Source: Diphasiastrum complanatum
Taxonomy: Eukaryota; Streptophyta; Lycopodiopsida; Lycopodiales; Lycopodiaceae
Assembly: GCA_029204225.1 (NCBI GenBank)
Contig: MU832152.1
Span: 1 to 64,000, forward strand
Length of the DNA: 64,000 bases
Direction: 5' to 3'
Shown: positions 11,624-21,787 of the stretch, in pieces
How the letters are laid out: every line of letters starts with the position of its first letter
Position numbering within the stretch: the stretch's first letter is position 1
Program-made: the position numbers and the translations under genes
The notes under the pieces: model-generated
What the model was told of the DNA's origin: nothing
The model's database searches: none
The model's input: only the letters and a program-made list of their open reading frames with translations

Positions 11624-13060
11624 AGAGTTCGACCAGAGACCACGGGGGCTTCTCATAGTGGTGGCAAGAGATATTTTCAGGCCCAATTTGAATACACTTT
11701 AAAGAGAAGTTCATTCCTTGCATCAACTTCTCATGGATCCTAGTGCTTACTAAGATCAAGTTGATCACAACCAACAAGGAACAAGTTTCAACAAACCACC
11801 TTTTGTAATAGAGCTCTCTAGTTCTGATACATATTGATCGGATTTGTAATCAGTAACTTTTGTACTACAAGAATGTTTTCTAATTTTTCTTCCCTTATAT
11901 CTTTTTCCTATATTTTAACAACAATCCTTAGAAGATTCCAATCTAAGTATCAAAAATATCCTATCAATCCTATTTCGAGAAATAGTTCCTTCACCTATAC
12001 ATATTATGGATTCCTCTTGGAATCACTGTTGTAGATGTTTCTCGTAGATAGCTTTCTATCCACCTACTTCTCCCTCTTTTAATAGGAAACTACACAAATT
12101 TCTAGTAGGTCTCATATCAATCTAGATATGGCCTAGGAGAAGTCCTAAAGAAGAACTTCAGAAATCTTGAAAGTAAAAAATATGTGTTGGATCAACGTAA
12201 CTTAATACGGGTAATGTTCCAATACATGCACCAGAATGACATCCAAAAATTTTCTTTGTTGGACAGAGAATTTTTTACCTATTAGAAAATTGACCCGTAC
12301 AATCAAAAAAAGATTATTGATTAGCCAAGGAAGAATAACCATATATTAGAACAAAAATTGATTAACCATTCATGTGACATCGTCCAAGTTCTTCGGGTAA
12401 TAATAAATACATGTCATGAAATCAGGTTAATTATTACTAAGAAATTTACTAGTATATTCTTAGAATAAAAAAATATCTTTTAGGAATCTCAAATTTTGTA
12501 AATTTGAGATATCAATTAGGGATCATGACCAACACCTCTAATTTCTGCCAAAATATCCTTTTGTAACCAATAGTAATTGGCATCATTCAAGATATACGGC
12601 CTTATGATGGTGGTCGACCCGATCTAGCTAGTTTCAGATCTCCCCTTTGGAATTGTTTGCATCCCATACCACCACACAAGATACACACATAGTGTATAAT
12701 ACATAATATCAGAATTTTTTTGATGCAAATGTTGTTTTCTAGTTGCGAATGTTTTTGAGTTGGGTGAATGCTTTCCCTATTCATTAGTGTTTTTCACAGC
12801 CGCAAGTGATTTTCCTAGTTGTGAGCTATTCGGGTGGTGTGAGCCCTATCAAAGTAGGCACCTATCAAATGTTAGCAAGAGTTTAGAAACACTTACATTA
12901 AGTGTGTCGATTTGAGAATGGTTTGAAGCAAGAAAAAATTAGAAGTGTTTCAAAAATGTGAGTGTTTGCTCTTTTATATTGTAGGTCCCACTGTCGAGCT
13001 ATCACACATTCTTAAGACTTGTGAGCCTATTAAGGCAAGGAAAGAGGGGAAGAGAGAAAC
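11624..13060. other. Unassigned AT-rich DNA
   Basis: No coding region is supported. Part of 11850-12600 has an organelle-like feel in base composition, but I could not match any plastid or mitochondrial gene. Confidence 0.3.
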
Positions 13061-13527
13061 TAGGAATGAAAGCACATGGGACCTGCTATCCATTAATCTA
13101 ATCCTTGGTTGCTTTTGTCGAAGACAAAGCAAAATGTTCCAGAGCAGAAGAGAGGACGACAAGAAACTCAACAACATATGTTTTTGCAGATCTATGTTGT
13201 TCATCAAACTCAAAAATTTGGGAAGTAGTACTTGATTCGGGAGCCATTTCACATTTTGTTTCCTCGAAACAAATTTTATCTAAGTACAAGAAGACAAACT
13301 ATTCGAGGTTCATTATTCTTGGAGACGGTTCTAAGCACGTGGTTGATGGAACTGGTGTACTATGGCTGGACATGAATCAGGGAGACAAGAAACTAGAGGA
13401 AGTTCTCTATGTCCCTACTCTTGATAAAGATATTCTATTTGTAGCTAAGATAGTCGATACAGACATGTTAGTAACCTTCACAAAGAACTCTTGTAAACTG
13501 TTCAAGGAAGATTCTTATAGCATTAGG
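13061..13527 (+). pseudogene. Copia-X part 1: gag end and protease, interrupted by the H3-carrying transposon
   Basis: The frame at 13105-13536 contains VVLDSGAISHFVSS, the DSGA retropepsin motif of copia protease, then FIILGDGSKHVVDGTG and EEVLYVPTLDKDILF, which lead into the GAG-pre-integrase domain. It breaks off after KLFKEDSYSI where the left terminal repeat of the 8.3-kb transposon begins. Its continuation is at 21788. Closely similar to the corresponding part of Copia-2 at 27450-27760. Confidence 0.85.
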
Positions 13528-13555
13528 GGATATTAGAATTCAAAATGGGCCCTTT
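13521..13555 (+). repeat. Left terminal inverted repeat
   Basis: Begins CATTAGGGGATATTAG and ends CAAAATGGGCCCTTT. It is the inverse complement of 21753-21787 (29/35) and of 31526-31560 (34/35). Confidence 0.75.
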
Positions 13556-13966
13556 GTCAAGATGCTGTTTTTGACTTCGCACGCTTTCAACGCTTATGTG
13601 TCCCAATAAATGGTGTCCATCTGTGACGAACTGTAACAGTGGTTGACAGACGAAAATTGTATTTAACTTTCCTGGCCAAATTTTCGTGATTTTCAAATAT
13701 CCTGTCGGTCAGAACAAACAATTGTGATTGGACCACAGTTACTGCCCGAATACTCTTATGTTGCCCGTCATTGTTCACTCGAGGTTTATTTGACGTCAAT
13801 AGTCATAAACTATGGTTAACTAATCCTAGTAGTTAAGGAACTTCTTGTCATTCATAGGTATACCTCTCATTTTCTTAATTCTATCTCTCATTTTCTTGTC
13901 ATTCTTAGGTTTACCTCGCAATGTCTACATTCTCTCTGATCTCAGCTTGCGTACTTGTATTTTCGA

Positions 13967-14161
13967 CTAATGGCTACACATAATCAAAGACCAAGAGGAA
14001 CCATTGATGCAATCAATATTTGCAATGAAAAAAATGCAGAAGATCAATGGATACCAAGAATATATCAAAAATATCAATGGATTTTGATGCATCCCTCTGC
14101 AAAAAGCTCTTTCCGAAAAAGAAAAAGATCGGATAACATATATAGAAGCTCTTGGAGATAA
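13967..14161 (+). CDS. Small basic ORF near the left end of the transposon (unrecognised)
   Basis: Starts MATHNQRPRGTIDAINICNE and ends in a Lys/Arg/Ser-rich stretch (SSFRKRKRSDNIYRSSWR). It could be a short DNA-binding protein or a first exon. No homologue is recognised and no support beyond the open frame. Confidence 0.25.
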   Translation, partial: LMATHNQRPRGTIDAINICNEKNAEDQWIPRIYQKYQWILMHPSAKSSFRKRKRSDNIYRSSWR

Positions 14162-14549
14162 CAGTGAAAAGAAATGACAACAATCTTGCAATGGTTGAGG
14201 TCGAGGAAGATCGGGTCTCAATCACATTCGATCAGAACTAGACATGTTGCAATTCGATCTACCTCAGTACTATCAATTTCGATTGAATGGTATAAAGGTA
14301 CGTTATGCCATATAAAAATATTTATTTTTTTCTATTTCTAAGTGAATCAGTTTCATAAAATATATAACTAAAACAATTTCTCTTGTGCAAGTAAGAGTAA
14401 GGCAGGAAGAGCATATAAAATGCAAAGACATTGGAACATCCATCAAAATTGAAGACCATAGATTATGAACTATGGAATTTTGTATTATGTAATGCAATTT
14501 TTTTGTATACATCATTTTTGAAAATATATGAACCACTTTTTTTATGAGG

Positions 14550-14702
14550 CTCTTTCATTTCTATGATCTCCATTTCCATGGTGCAAAACACAATGTAATT
14601 GCAACTGAATAATATGAGTTTTTGATAGCAAGATTCATTGTCTCCTGCAGGAAATGCACTATCTCCATTGGGGAGATCTTCAGTCACTTGAACTCCAGTG
14701 AT
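14550..14702 (-). pseudogene. Duplicate terminal exon of the Ulp1-like gene
   Basis: Minus-strand reading gives SPMEIVHFLQETMNLAIKNS, colinear with SPMEIMHFRQETIKLVIENS at 15301-15205. The downstream text also matches (EMEIIEM against EMDLEIIDS). An in-frame stop precedes it. This is a tandem, diverged exon duplication ~600 bp downstream of the first copy. Confidence 0.6.
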
Positions 14703-15129
14703 CACTATAATCGACGCTTGCCATTGTTGAAGTCTCGTATATATCGGTTGTATTTTTGGTCTTCATTGCCTTGGTCTGTATTGTCCTTGTCTTGGCATAT
14801 TTGGATATGTTCCGATGATGATCTGATCAAAGCTTTGCTGCAACAAATCTAAGTGAACTAATGTCGCATTTTTGGATTGGTTGTGGCAAAGGTTCGATCA
14901 AATCATCATTCTGAACTTATCCAAAAAAGACCATGGTAAAGGCAAGGCAGACCAAGGCAATGAAAAACAAACATGTCAAAAAATAGTAGAAATTGAAGAT
15001 GAATGAATCATAATCTGAATTGATAAGAGGAAAATTAAGAAGTAAGAACAACCATAATAAAACTGTAAGTATATTTCTATTAAAATTTTCTGTACATGTG
15101 TCTCATCCACATCAAGTGAGATGAATATT

Positions 15130-15885
15130 TAAACAAAATCAACTATCTATGATCTCTAAATCCATTTCTCCAGTTGGAAGTAGCTTGGGTGGAGAACACT
15201 AGGCCACTGCAACTGGATATGAATTTTCAATCACAAGCTTTATGGTCTCCTGCCTGAAGTGCATTATCTCCATTGGGGAGACCTTTGGGCATTTAAAACT
15301 GTAATTAATCAAAGATCAGTTAATAGGAATTTGTATATGAAAAAAACAAAAACACAATTAAAAGTAATTAATTGAATATTACCTCTTCTAGATTTGGAAG
15401 TCCATCTTATAATGCAAGCCAATTAAAAAAGTGTTTGGCAGTGCATACGGTATACCAACCACAGCTGACAGAATCAACCTGCTGGGAGTACTGTAGAATC
15501 CAAATTTGAACATTATGAGATATCGGATCAACGCGTAGGATGTAAGACTAAAATCTACAATGGAAACAAGCCCGCGTCAAACCGATATCAAAATTTTTTG
15601 ATTGAATATCGGATTAGCGCACACGTTGGGAAAATAAACCAATCAATAACTACAAGGGCGCATTGAACCGATATTGAAAAATTTATACCTCTGCATCAAC
15701 CATTTTTAGCTTCGAGTATGCTTTTGCATTTGGTACTGGAAAGAGTTCCAGTATTTTCTATATATGGGTCCTGGCAATTGTGTGTGTGTGTGTAATAGAT
15801 TTCATCTTCAAACAAACTGGATTACACACACCCTCATCATTGACGTACATGGACAACACATATAAGCTCCAATGATAACTGAAAT
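15130..15885 (-). pseudogene. Ulp1/C48-like cysteine protease, multi-exon, decayed
   Basis: Three exons can be read. The first (about 15885-15689) has HWSLYVLSMYVNDEG, the catalytic His-Trp of SUMO/adenain-type proteases, and ends AYSKLKMVDAE before a GT donor. The second (15490-15383) has YSQQVDSVSCGWYTV, with the conserved Gln and the nucleophilic Cys in QxxDSxSCG, and ends LPNLEE before GT. The third (15301 down) has FKCPKVSPMEIMHFRQET. The Asp expected after the His (usual LHLDSL) reads KMKS, so the catalytic triad is broken, and stops occur at THI*K and LAL*D. Ulp1 domains are common cargo of plant and fungal DNA transposons. The N-terminus was not found. Confidence 0.6.
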
Positions 15886-16388
15886 CAGAAAATAAGAAAT
15901 TTTTGAGAATCAATGTGAAATCGAAATTCATATGAAAAATTCAATAAAATAAAATCTGAAAAATAGACACTTTGTTATGTATGGCAGCACGCAAATTGGA
16001 GTCCCCAGTCTGACGTATTGGAGCATATCATTGTGCATACTTTTGAAATCAAGAAAATTAAATGCTGCCATAAATTGAAGGGAAAACAATGTAGCATCTT
16101 TAAACAATGGGATCTAAAAGAACTCCATCCATTACTTAATTGCCCCACCTCCTACATTGTCCCCTAGCATTTTATCCCTACTTTCTAATTCACCAGTATC
16201 TAAACTAGAAAGGGGGAGACCAGCATTGGTCTTCGGCATCCTAAAACTATATCGAGGACTAAACCTTTAATATACGTGTTTAACAATTGGTCATACTGTA
16301 CATATTGAGAACTATTTACAAAGGCAAGTGCAGGGGGTGACAGAAGTAACACTGATAAAGCACATAAAGAATTGTCATTCAAAATTGA

Positions 16389-17193
16389 TTATACCTTTAC
16401 ACTAACAAAATCATCTAAATCACTTCCAACAACAGGAGGAGGAGAACTAATATTTACGAGTTTAGGAGGAGGAGGAGATTTAGGAGGTGGAGATTGGTTA
16501 AGAGAGGAAGATTTAGCAAGAGAAGTTAAAAATGGAGTGGAAGGAGAAGAAGGAGTCTTAGGAAGAGAATTAGGAGGAGAATGCCTAGAAGAAAGAATAG
16601 TATTCAGAGGAGATGGCTTGGAAAAATCCCTCGCTTTAGATGGAGGGTCGAGAGAATCTTTTTCTTTGAAACACTCCCGTTCTGTATATGAATAACAAGC
16701 CGGGTTGGTTGAGATTGCTTTCGTTTTCTCCTCTCTGAATCTTGTTTCAGGAGGAGAGGAGGGAGCAGGTCTAAAATATTCAGCAGACTTGTCATATGTG
16801 TCCCAAAGCCTGAACACAATGTTGAAATCCTTGGGCATGATGGTCACCCTCTTGGCATGGACAGCTGCAACAACAGTATCAAAATTTTTTTTATCTGAAA
16901 ATCCTCACATGCTGTTTGCAGTGTCTCAATTGCCGTTACCGTCCATCTCACATCTGCAGATAGACTTCTTGTCACCTGCTTGATGGACCTCTGTATGTGA
17001 GATTTCTGAGTCAGAAGATTATTTGTCTTCTGAAGCTTTCGAATATCCTTGAGCCAGGGTGGGTCTCTTCTTCTGCCCCTTGGCCTAGGAGGAGGTGGTG
17101 GTGGACGAGGTGGTGGTTGTGGATTTCCCTGACCTGCACCTGAAATTGGTATTTCACCTGAATGCCCTCGTGCTATCTGCTTGGTGCATGCCA
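16389..17193 (-). pseudogene. Histone H3-like protein with Pro-rich N-terminal linker and long Pro/Ser-rich C-terminal tail; one frameshift
   Basis: From the ATG at 17193 the protein starts MACTKQIARGHSGEIP, against MARTKQTAR of canonical H3. A poly-Pro linker (residues 25-38) and an Arg patch follow. From residue 48 (LKDIRKLQKTNNLL) to TLQTACEDF it aligns without gaps to the H3 alpha-1/loop-1/alpha-2 region (LREIRRYQKSTELL to ALQEACEAY). One base is missing after ACEDF near 16890. In the next frame DKKNFDTVVAAVHAKRVTIM then PKD matches the end of alpha-2 and alpha-3, with HAKRVTIMPKD identical to H3. The H3 C-terminus is replaced by FNIVFRLWDTYDKSAEYF and ~110 Pro/Ser-rich residues ending in SDLDDFVSVKV. 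There is no loop-1 insertion, so it looks derived from canonical H3 rather than CENH3. The missing base may be real or a sequencing error. Confidence 0.85.
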
Positions 17194-18541
17194 TTACTGT
17201 GTAGTAGCGGATCAGCACGCGATAATGTTAATTTCAGGATCAAACCTCAGGTCGGACGTGTCGAAGCGATACCTGAGCTAAACAATTCCATTAGCGGGTA
17301 GCAGATGGGCACGAGCGACTAGGAACGGATTGAAGAAAGTTGTTTTCGAGCATGCTGAATCGATATCGCATGGATACAAATAACTATAAGCAAAAAAATT
17401 TCTATGTCGTCGATCAGTATATATATAGAGAAAATCAGAAATGATTACAAACGTGGTGGCTCGTATTACGATGATGATTAGTCCATATCAAATTAACCAG
17501 AATTAATTTCAAATAAGTAGGGCAATTAATCACACTTCTACCATTTAATGCTAAAATTGACAATGTTAAGCTTTAAATATAAGACCTTTTTTATATCCAA
17601 TAATTATAATTTTGGAAGATTCCAAAGGCCAGATTTTCACCTGATAGCTAATCAACGTGCCTATAAAGAATTTGACAACCATAGTATGTATTCACGCATG
17701 CTCATCCGATATTGGACACAATATGAATGATAAGAGCTTGATTTGATAACATAACTTTGGCCAGTATGAAGGGTCTTCCGAATCAAGCTTTGATCATGAA
17801 TATAGAGTCCAATAGTTTCAAAAATTTCGATAATATTTTGGTCTTGGAATAGCGATTCGACGCGCGTAGTCCAAATGCAGCAAATACATCGTCTGCCAAG
17901 CCCGCTGATCCGATATCCCATACGCAGAAAAATCATACTGGAACGCATAATGAAAGACTAAAAATGTTTTGAATGAACATTATCTCAAAAGAAAAAATTT
18001 CGTCTTTACGGTGCTTAAATAGGACGAGAGATTGTAATAATTCTCCTCATTCACGTTTTTCAATGATATCCATAAATCAATTGTTTATAATTTTTTTAAT
18101 GATTATTCTAGGAGGCTACTGATTGTCTATTTAATGTATTTCGGCGCAGGGCTAATGATGATTCTTTGAATCTAGTACTAGACCAGTTAATGTATTTCGG
18201 CGTAGGAACAAATTAGTTATTTGACAAATGTATGGCTGTGATCAACAGGAATTGGCTATAAATATGTGTCCCACTTTCCATATTTCGATTCCGTAATCTT
18301 TTATTCTGAACTCTCTAGCCATATTGTTTTTCTTCATTCTCCTGATATCGAATCGACCCGCGCCATCCCTTGTTGTGCATGCTCGTATTCATTCAAGTGC
18401 GCTGAATCGATATCAGCCACTTCCGACCAGTGCTTTTCGAAAAATTCATTCTCGGCTTTACCATATCAGATCAGCGCGCCCACTTTGCTTTATTCCTCTA
18501 CCGATATTTATCTAACGCATTGAACCAATATCGGATTCAAT
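17194..18541. promoter_or_regulatory. Divergent intergenic region with repeated GATATCGGATCA-CGCG-like motifs
   Basis: Between the H3-like gene (-) and the orphan ORF (+), variants of GATATCGGATCAGCGCG recur in both orientations: about 17202-17222, 17357-17375, 17704-17716, 17900-17919, 18342-18365, 18399-18418, 18462-18480 and 18510-18535. More lie at 15517-15537, 15571-15590, 15604-15624 and 15657-15676 beside the Ulp1-like exons. Likely binding sites for an element-encoded or host factor. Function is inferred. Confidence 0.5.
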
Positions 18542-18952
18542 ATGGCTAGTTCCTCCATGGCCTCAGATGACAAACTTATGGATTTTTTTAATACCTGTGA
18601 CATTCCATCAGACAAATTAGAGTATTTTGCTAGTATTTTTTTTGCTCCCTTCGATAATAATCCATATGCAACCACTATGGCCATCAAATCATTATCAGTT
18701 TGTTTAGGAGGCCATAAGTACGCAAGAGGAACATATAAAATAATTTTTGTGAAGAGAGATTTGGCTATTAAGATATTGGGTTATACTCCCAATGAGACTA
18801 CGAAAAGATCATTTGCAATGGCCCTTTATTCGGGTTACATTGACATGAGCAAGAGGAAAAATTTAGAATTTTTGGATCCATATGAAAAAAGATTATTCCT
18901 TCATGACAATACCATCCGTCTGAATCTTGAAGAGGATGATGATGATAATTAA
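18542..18952 (+). CDS. Orphan 136-aa protein with acidic C-terminus
   Basis: An intact ORF starting MASSSMASDDKLMDFFNTCD and ending LNLEEDDDDN. It has a Ser-rich start, a mixed helical-looking middle (VKRDLAIKILGYTPNETTKR) and a strongly acidic tail. No signal peptide or zinc motif is seen, and I recognise no domain. Its start lies 30-80 bp after two copies of the dispersed motif, and it is divergent from the H3-like gene. An acidic tail next to a histone gene suggests a chaperone-like partner, but that is speculation. Confidence 0.5.
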   Translation: MASSSMASDDKLMDFFNTCDIPSDKLEYFASIFFAPFDNNPYATTMAIKSLSVCLGGHKYARGTYKIIFVKRDLAIKILGYTPNETTKRSFAMALYSGYIDMSKRKNLEFLDPYEKRLFLHDNTIRLNLEEDDDDN

Positions 18953-18981
18953 ATGATTTTCTGTAATAGATTTTTGATATA

Positions 18982-21381
18982 TTACAAGGATCTCTCTTTT
19001 GTAATGAATTTGAATGCCTTTCGAAATATCGTAATATTTGGCAAGTTTTTAGCTTGATATCTATATTGTGCTCTTCTGTAAAACCACTGAAAAAGTTGAA
19101 CTAAATATTTATTTCTTGAATTGTGTCCTCCAGGATTTGTTGCTCTATGAAATGCTCCCCTTGCTTGCCAATGAGATTTTTCCATGCCTTGTGATGACCA
19201 GATACTTAAGCTCCCATATTCTTTTGCAAAATAAGTTGCATGATGAAGAAGGATTGGCTGCAAACAATAGTTTTGATTAGTTACATTAGTAGAAAATATA
19301 AGTCTGAATGAGAAAAGTACTAGGTAATGATATAGATTAGCACCATGTAATGAGTAACGTTGTCTTTTTCCCAACAATCATGTACAATTTACAAATGTGG
19401 TGCAATGATTTTGCAAAGTCCTCATATCTTCTGATGATAGGTTTTCTTTCCTGATAATACCTATGAGTTTGTTTAAGTTGGTCCACACTTGTCCCTTTTC
19501 CACTCGATTACTTCCTTCCGATGTTCGTGTGGCTTGAACAATTTCTCTCCAAATTTCATATCTGACACTTGATTCTTTGCATGTGTGATTGGATAAGAAT
19601 CTTCTTGCTTTAGCACCTCTAATTGATGGCTTAGGAACGTTTCCTTTTTTCCCTGAGAGTAGCAATCCTTCATGCAATAAAGACATGGATGCTTTGATGT
19701 TGCCCAATGAGAGACATTATACATACATTTTAATGTTTTCAAATCCCCTGCAAGGTGCCATTGAATTTGAAAACTTCCATGGTTTTCGACTTTAAATTTC
19801 TCACTTTCCAAATGTCTCTTTATAATCTTGCCATAATTTGTTCTTGAAAATATCCATGATAGTATTTTATGGTCCTCTTTCAAGACCTGTAGAGAAACAA
19901 GTAATGCATGACATGTCAATAAAAACTGGCAAGGTATGAATTGTTAATATAGATATTCTAAATGAAGATTGAAATGTATACCTGTAATGCTGCCAACCAC
20001 CATATGTGATTTTCCGATTGAACACTAAACGTTCGATCATCTGTATCTGAAATTTTGTTCATCAAAGTGACACTCACACGTTCCAACTTCTGACCCTTGA
20101 TGATTTCAGATTCATCCAATTTTATTACAATAATGATCTTTCCAATTACTTTATGTTCGTCTAGTTTATAGAATCAAATAATGTATTTTAGAACATTTTC
20201 AATATCAAGGAAAATATTATTGCAGTCGTTGTAATTGAGCTCACCATATTCTGATTTGTATAATTCAATTATATGAAGTGGTTGGCGAACTACTTTGAAC
20301 ATTCCGTCATTATAAAAAATTTCTAGCTAATCTTACTCGATATGGACGCGAAAGATTAATTTTCTTCACTATCACTGGGGAAAAAGCTTCTTTAACTATT
20401 CTAAAAAAAGTAGAATAAGCATTTCTGCTAATTTCAGATACATCACATGCACCCAAGTATGATTGAACCTTAATCAAAAAAGTCTCTACAATTTCATTTT
20501 TCATTTTTTCAAACCGAGCATTTTTTATCATTTCCTTTGCTAACTTTCTTGGTAAAACATGACTTAAAGATGATCCAATGCATGAACGATATGTTAAATA
20601 GTTCTTTGCCACCAGACACGGTCTGCACAAACATATGAAACTCAAATTATGTTTAATAAATAAATAATCCATGTTATCAAGTGCAAATCAAACTTAAATG
20701 ACATATACAAATCAAATAAACAGTTCAGATGACAACATATTTCAATGCTCGAATTCTTTTTTTCTGATTGCCACTATGTGTAGATAGGTCATCAATATTC
20801 TTCATCGGTACTCTCTTTCTTTTCCTCTTCATCATTGCCTTATTGATAACTTTTAAATCAACAACAGATTTTAAACTCTCGGATTGCAACTTTTCCATGG
20901 ATTCTAACATTTCTTGGTTTGATCCTCGAAGAGTTGTGACAGTTGCATTTAACTCTGACATAGCATTCTTGAGTGCATTGTTTTCAGCACTAGTGTGTTG
21001 CACATAATGAAGCAATTGTTGATTTGCACATTGCAATTGTTGATTAGCAAACTGTAATTGTTGATTCAGACAAGCTATTCTATGCATTCCAATATCACGC
21101 AACCTTTGACAATATCCAAGTAATCCACTATCTCCTTCACATACATATTTAAGAAAATGAGTTACGGACTTAAAATCTGGACACAAATCGGTAGCTGGAT
21201 CATTAAGATAAATTGATCCATCCACCCACAAATCTATATTCATATGATTATTCATTCTCAATTCTCTAACTATTGCTGTAGCATTCTCTACAACTTTCGC
21301 ATTTTTCTTGATAATTGTAGTGCATTCCATCGGAAGAGCAACATGGAAATGGAACATTGCCATTGTTAAAGCTATAATCAT
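18982..21381 (-). pseudogene. Transposase-like multi-exon gene of the TIR element
   Basis: Exons read on the minus strand: (1) 21381-20735, with Gln-rich coiled-coil repeats (NQQLQFANQQLQCANQQL) and a basic KRKRKR segment; (2) about 20639 down, after TTTGTGCAG, starting RPCLVAKNYLTYRS; (3) about 20290-19990, containing IIIVIKLDESEIIKGQKLER (candidate first catalytic Asp) and ending WWLAALQ before GT; (4) about 19889 down, with WHLAGDLKTLKCMYN (candidate second Asp) and TSKHPCLYCMKDC; (5) after TTGTTTGCAG near 19261, GSLSIWSSQGMEKSHWQARG. The GD-x-K, SK-x-PC-x-YC and SQGMEKSH combination is typical of large eukaryotic transposon proteins with an RNase H-like core, whose family I cannot name. 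A TGA near 20180 and another near 19380 suggest decay. Confidence 0.65.
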
Positions 21382-21752
21382 GTAAATGAATCTACCTACA
21401 GTAAATCAATATGAATAGATCTAGCATTCTTTACTTTTGTAATGTTTATGTCGCATTGAAAAATCGTCCTGCCTCATATTTACTATAAGCATACAGTGAT
21501 TACAAAAGTTTTGCCTCTCCAGCTTCAGTTTTTGCATTGAGCACACCAAGATTTTCAGTCTTAAAGCTCTAGTCCCAAATTTTGGAATGAGCATGAAGAG
21601 AAGTTATCACATCTCATGCTAAACTAACTATGCTCTGAAGTTAACCATACTAGTTAAACGTCGGGCAAGGCCGAAAACTCAGAAAACGGCGACCAGAAGT
21701 TACCGGTTTGCATTCTCTCTCTACGTAACCTCTCTCTAAAGTGAAATTTCTT

Positions 21753-21787
21753 AAAGGGCCCATTTTGAGCCCATATTTCCCCTAATG
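21753..21787 (-). repeat. Right terminal inverted repeat
   Basis: AAAGGGCCCATTTTGAG through CCCCTAATG, inverse complement of 13521-13555 with six differences. Confidence 0.75.

Larger units (their letters stand above)
13521..21787. mobile_element. ~8.3-kb DNA transposon with terminal inverted repeats, carrying transposase, H3-like histone and Ulp1-like protease genes
   Basis: The two ends are 35-bp inverted repeats (13521-13555 and 21753-21787, 29 of 35 positions matching). Further in, ttgcccg and tatggttaac recur in inverted orientation near 13763-13820 and 21641-21668. The element interrupts a copia pol gene whose protease part ends at the left repeat and whose GAG-pre-integrase part resumes at the right one with little or no loss. 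Contents: small ORF (13967), Ulp1-like exons (14550-15885, -), H3-like gene (16389-17193, -), orphan ORF (18542-18952, +) and transposase-like gene (18982-21381, -). If the repeat proper starts GGGG, a TA target duplication fits, but flanking palindromy makes this ambiguous. I cannot name the superfamily. Confidence 0.75.

Noticed and set aside
11850-12600. Organelle-derived DNA insertion
   Set aside because: Base composition and short frames suggested it, but no plastid or mitochondrial gene could be recognised in any frame.
16372-16695. Plus-strand Gly-rich ORF
   Set aside because: It is the complement of the Pro/Ser-rich tail of the H3-like gene.
16389-17193. The H3-like gene as a centromeric CENH3
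   Set aside because: Loop 1 has no insertion, the fold aligns gaplessly to canonical H3, and HAKRVTIMPKD is unchanged, which fits canonical H3 ancestry better.
13521-21787. Helitron interpretation of the ends (CCCCTAA resembling CTRR)
   Set aside because: The two ends are inverted repeats of each other and there is no Rep/helicase gene or 3' hairpin at the usual distance.
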